NCBI GenBank assembly: GCA_964346815.1
Contig: CAYFWF010000064.1
Span: 1-7,916, forward strand
Reading direction: 5' to 3'
Length of the DNA: 7,916 bases
From: CAYFWF01 sp964346815
GTDB lineage: Bacteria > Acidobacteriota > Aminicenantia > Aminicenantales > Aminicenantaceae
Below the pieces are notes generated by a model. It saw nothing but the letters and a program-made list of their open reading frames with translations. It did not search any database and had not been told where the DNA came from. Position numbers and translations under genes: made by a program. Positions 6,596 through 7,916 of this stretch are shown in pieces (the stretch's first letter is position 1; each line of letters opens with the position of its first letter).

Positions 6596-6742
6596 TATAA
6601 TAAGAAATACACATACTTTGAAGAAGATGGATATGTTTATTGGACTATGGGTGCACCCATCGAAGAAACAACCGGTATCAATAGATGTACAAAAGAAAAT
6701 ACCTATGAGTATCGACAGAAGATGGGAACTCTTCCAAAATAA
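6566..6742 (+). pseudogene. 3' remnant of an unidentified gene fused to the aldo/keto reductase fragment
   Basis: In a frame different from the aldo/keto reductase fragment, 6566-6742 is open and ends at TAA 6740-6742. From 6593 it reads FYNKKYTYFEEDGYVYWTMG, then APIEETTGINRCTKENTYEY, then RQKMGTLPK. This has natural protein composition, whereas the reductase frame over the same bases does not. An upstream TAG at 6563 and the lack of a start codon with a ribosome site show it is only the end of a gene. I do not recognise the family. The join between the two fragments lies within about 6566-6595 and looks like a deletion scar. Confidence 0.45.
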
Positions 6743-6797
6743 TATTTAGTCTGGAGAAATCAAAACGAGAAAATTGTCTTATTATAAAAACGAGGAA

Positions 6798-7916
6798 ATG
6801 AATATCTTAATTCGTTTTTTAGGGGGATTTTGTGGGAAGCATCTGCTTGAAGAAAAGATTTTTGTGGTGCCGACATATCAGGTGGGCCATCAGATCGGGG
6901 AATCGCTGACAAAGGTCGGACATTCCTGGGTCAATCTGAGGTTTGAGACACTGCCGTCTCTGGCTCAGGAATACGCGGGACTCGATATTTCGCAGGAGAG
7001 ACTGAGCCAAATTTCTGAATCGTCGGCTGTTATTTTGTTGAATAAGGTTTTTAGCACGCTGCTGGATGAGGAAAGGCTTGAATATTTCAGTAAACTCAAG
7101 CCATCGCCTGGAATCATACGGGCTCTGTATAGGTCGCTGCATGCACTGAGGATGGATGGGATAAAGAGCAGCGATTTAGCGCCAAAGACTTTTATCAACG
7201 AAAAGAAGGGGCAGGAAATCAGGTTCATCCTGAAAAGCTATGATGAGGAGCTGGAAAGAAACAAGTTCATAGATTTGCCGGGGCTTTATTTTAGGGCGAT
7301 TGAGGAGGCGGAAGAAAACTCCGTTAGTCAGGAGAAATATTTTCTGATTCTTCAGAACAGCGCACTGGCTAAGTTGGAGAGAGAATTCTTAATGAAGGTA
7401 GCAGGAGGAAGGCTGATTCTGGTTCCGCAGGATCCGGTGATGGAGCTGAAAAGGCCGAGGCATTATTTAGAGATTGTTTCGCCTCCTTCGGAGGCTCGCA
7501 ATGACAGGGGCAAGGAAGAGAGTGAGAGTTCAGGGCTGGGGACGGATTTGGAGAGAGGGGCGTGGTTGTTTGCGCCTTATAAAGCCCCTCCCCCATTCAA
7601 AGACGGAACTCTGGAGCTCACAAGAGCTATCGCGCCATCGAATGAGTGCCGGGAAATCCTGAGACGTATAACGAGCGAAAAGATCCCTCTGGATGATGTG
7701 GAAGTCGTCTACCCTCCGGGGATCACCTATCCCTCCATCTTTTATGTGCTTTCCATTAAATCAGGACTCGGGGTAACCTTTGGGGATGGCATTCCTCCTG
7801 GGTTCACTTCCCCGGGTAAGATATTCAGCGGCATGCTGAAATGGATCGAAGGAAATTACCAGACTACGGATCTCTGCCGCATGATCGAGAGCGGTGACCT
7901 GAAGCTTTACGGTAAA
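6798..7916 (+). CDS. N-terminal part of an AddB-like PD-(D/E)XK nuclease/helicase subunit, cut by window edge
   Basis: The frame is open for 373 codons from ATG 6798 to the right edge. GAGG (6792-6795) lies very close to the ATG, so the start is not certain; an in-frame TAG at 6747 bounds it. The beginning, IFVVPTYQVGHQIGESL then SWVNLRFETLPSLAQEYAG (residues 21-62), resembles AddB/RexB-type proteins, whose N-terminal UvrD-like domain has lost its ATPase motif. Later come GGRLILVPQDPV (203-214), NECREILRRI (282-291), VEVVYPPGITYPSIFYVL (301-318) and GLGVTFGDGIPPGFTSPGKI (323-342), matching the order of helicase-like motifs in AddB. The C-terminal cysteine/nuclease region is beyond the window. 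AddB works with AddA to resect double-strand breaks in the cytoplasm. Residues 225-236 come from an inserted repeat. The family call is from memory of motifs, not a search. Confidence 0.65.
   Translation, partial: MNILIRFLGGFCGKHLLEEKIFVVPTYQVGHQIGESLTKVGHSWVNLRFETLPSLAQEYAGLDISQERLSQISESSAVILLNKVFSTLLDEERLEYFSKLKPSPGIIRALYRSLHALRMDGIKSSDLAPKTFINEKKGQEIRFILKSYDEELERNKFIDLPGLYFRAIEEAEENSVSQEKYFLILQNSALAKLEREFLMKVAGGRLILVPQDPVMELKRPRHYLEIVSPPSEARNDRGKEESESSGLGTDLERGAWLFAPYKAPPPFKDGTLELTRAIAPSNECREILRRITSEKIPLDDVEVVYPPGITYPSIFYVLSIKSGLGVTFGDGIPPGFTSPGKIFSGMLKWIEGNYQTTDLCRMIESGDLKLYGK
7470..7506 (-). repeat. Dispersed palindromic repeat (CATTGCGAG...CAATCTC type) inside the AddB-like gene
   Basis: Read on the minus strand, the element starts TGTCATTGCGAGCCTCC and ends GAAGGAGGCGAAACAATCTC. 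These are the two conserved ends of a small palindromic repeat seen scattered in many bacterial genomes. Its core GCCTCC (7481-7486), loop TTC and GGAGGC (7490-7495) form a 6-bp hairpin, and ATTG/CAAT pair further out. It lies wholly within the AddB-like frame and is translated as EIVSPPSEARND (residues 225-236) without a stop. The Ser/Glu/Gly-rich stretch after it, up to about residue 250, may belong to the same insertion, because the family's normal sequence seems to resume at RGAWLFAPYKAPPPFKDG. Confidence 0.7.

Noticed and set aside
7369..7596. A 75-codon minus-strand frame containing CHCEPPKEAKQS
   Set aside because: The recognisable part is only the translation of the palindromic repeat, a well-known source of false proteins. 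It lies opposite the AddB-like gene.
7616..7629. AGCTC...GAGCT inverted repeat near the right end
   Set aside because: It is a short 5-bp repeat within a well-supported coding frame and is explained by codon content.
1..7916. CRISPR arrays, tRNA or rRNA genes, complete insertion sequences
   Set aside because: No regularly spaced repeats, no cloverleaf-like segments, no rRNA-like stretches, and no transposase frame or terminal inverted repeats were seen by reading both strands.

Overview
The window looks like part of a moderate-GC genome of an uncultured Gram-negative bacterium. The best guess is Candidatus Aminicenantes or a relative in or near Acidobacteriota. The guess rests on gene content: a roughly 790-residue FtsX/MacB-type permease, a secreted 6-bladed beta-propeller family, a Tat-exported aldo/keto reductase family, an AddB-like nuclease and sigma-54 control. 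It is an inference, and Bacteroidota-like lineages cannot be excluded from sequence alone.

Layout, left to right. At 1-53 (minus) is the extreme N-terminus of a probable HGSNAT-like (DUF1624) membrane acyltransferase that runs off the left edge. At 309-1511 (plus) is an intact secreted Ntn-type linear amide C-N hydrolase with a C-terminal TPR, behind a good sigma-70-like promoter. At 1656-2426 (plus) is a decayed 6-bladed beta-propeller gene with two frameshifts, an in-frame stop and probably an internal deletion. It converges on, and overlaps by 19 nt, a minus-strand pair: an exported metallo-beta-lactamase-fold protein (5930-4890) followed by an FtsX-like ABC permease (4771-2408). The pair sits behind a near-consensus sigma-54 promoter (5984-5969) and a 16-bp inverted repeat (6048-6063) placed where an enhancer-binding activator would bind.

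To the right of that divergent control region, 6372-6749 (plus) is a wreck: the Tat signal and first strand of an aldo/keto reductase, joined out of frame to the 3' end of an unidentified gene. Last is a long reading frame, 6798 to the window end (at least 373 codons, open at the right edge), that resembles the N-terminal half of an AddB-type nuclease/helicase subunit. Inside it lies a palindromic repeat of the 'CATTGCGAG...CAATCTC' kind, translated in frame.

How the genes relate. The MBL-fold gene and the permease probably form one sigma-54-controlled transcription unit. The permease has no ATPase partner in the window, so it must borrow one or work in an unusual way. The remaining genes show no shared pathway. 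Two broken genes plus a third gene remnant indicate a region of gene turnover. I see no rRNA, tRNA, CRISPR array, complete insertion sequence or clear rho-independent terminator. I do not see a convincing new multi-gene system. The most unusual signals are the sigma-54/inverted-repeat promoter, the MBL-fold protein with a half-erased metal site, and the in-frame palindromic repeat.
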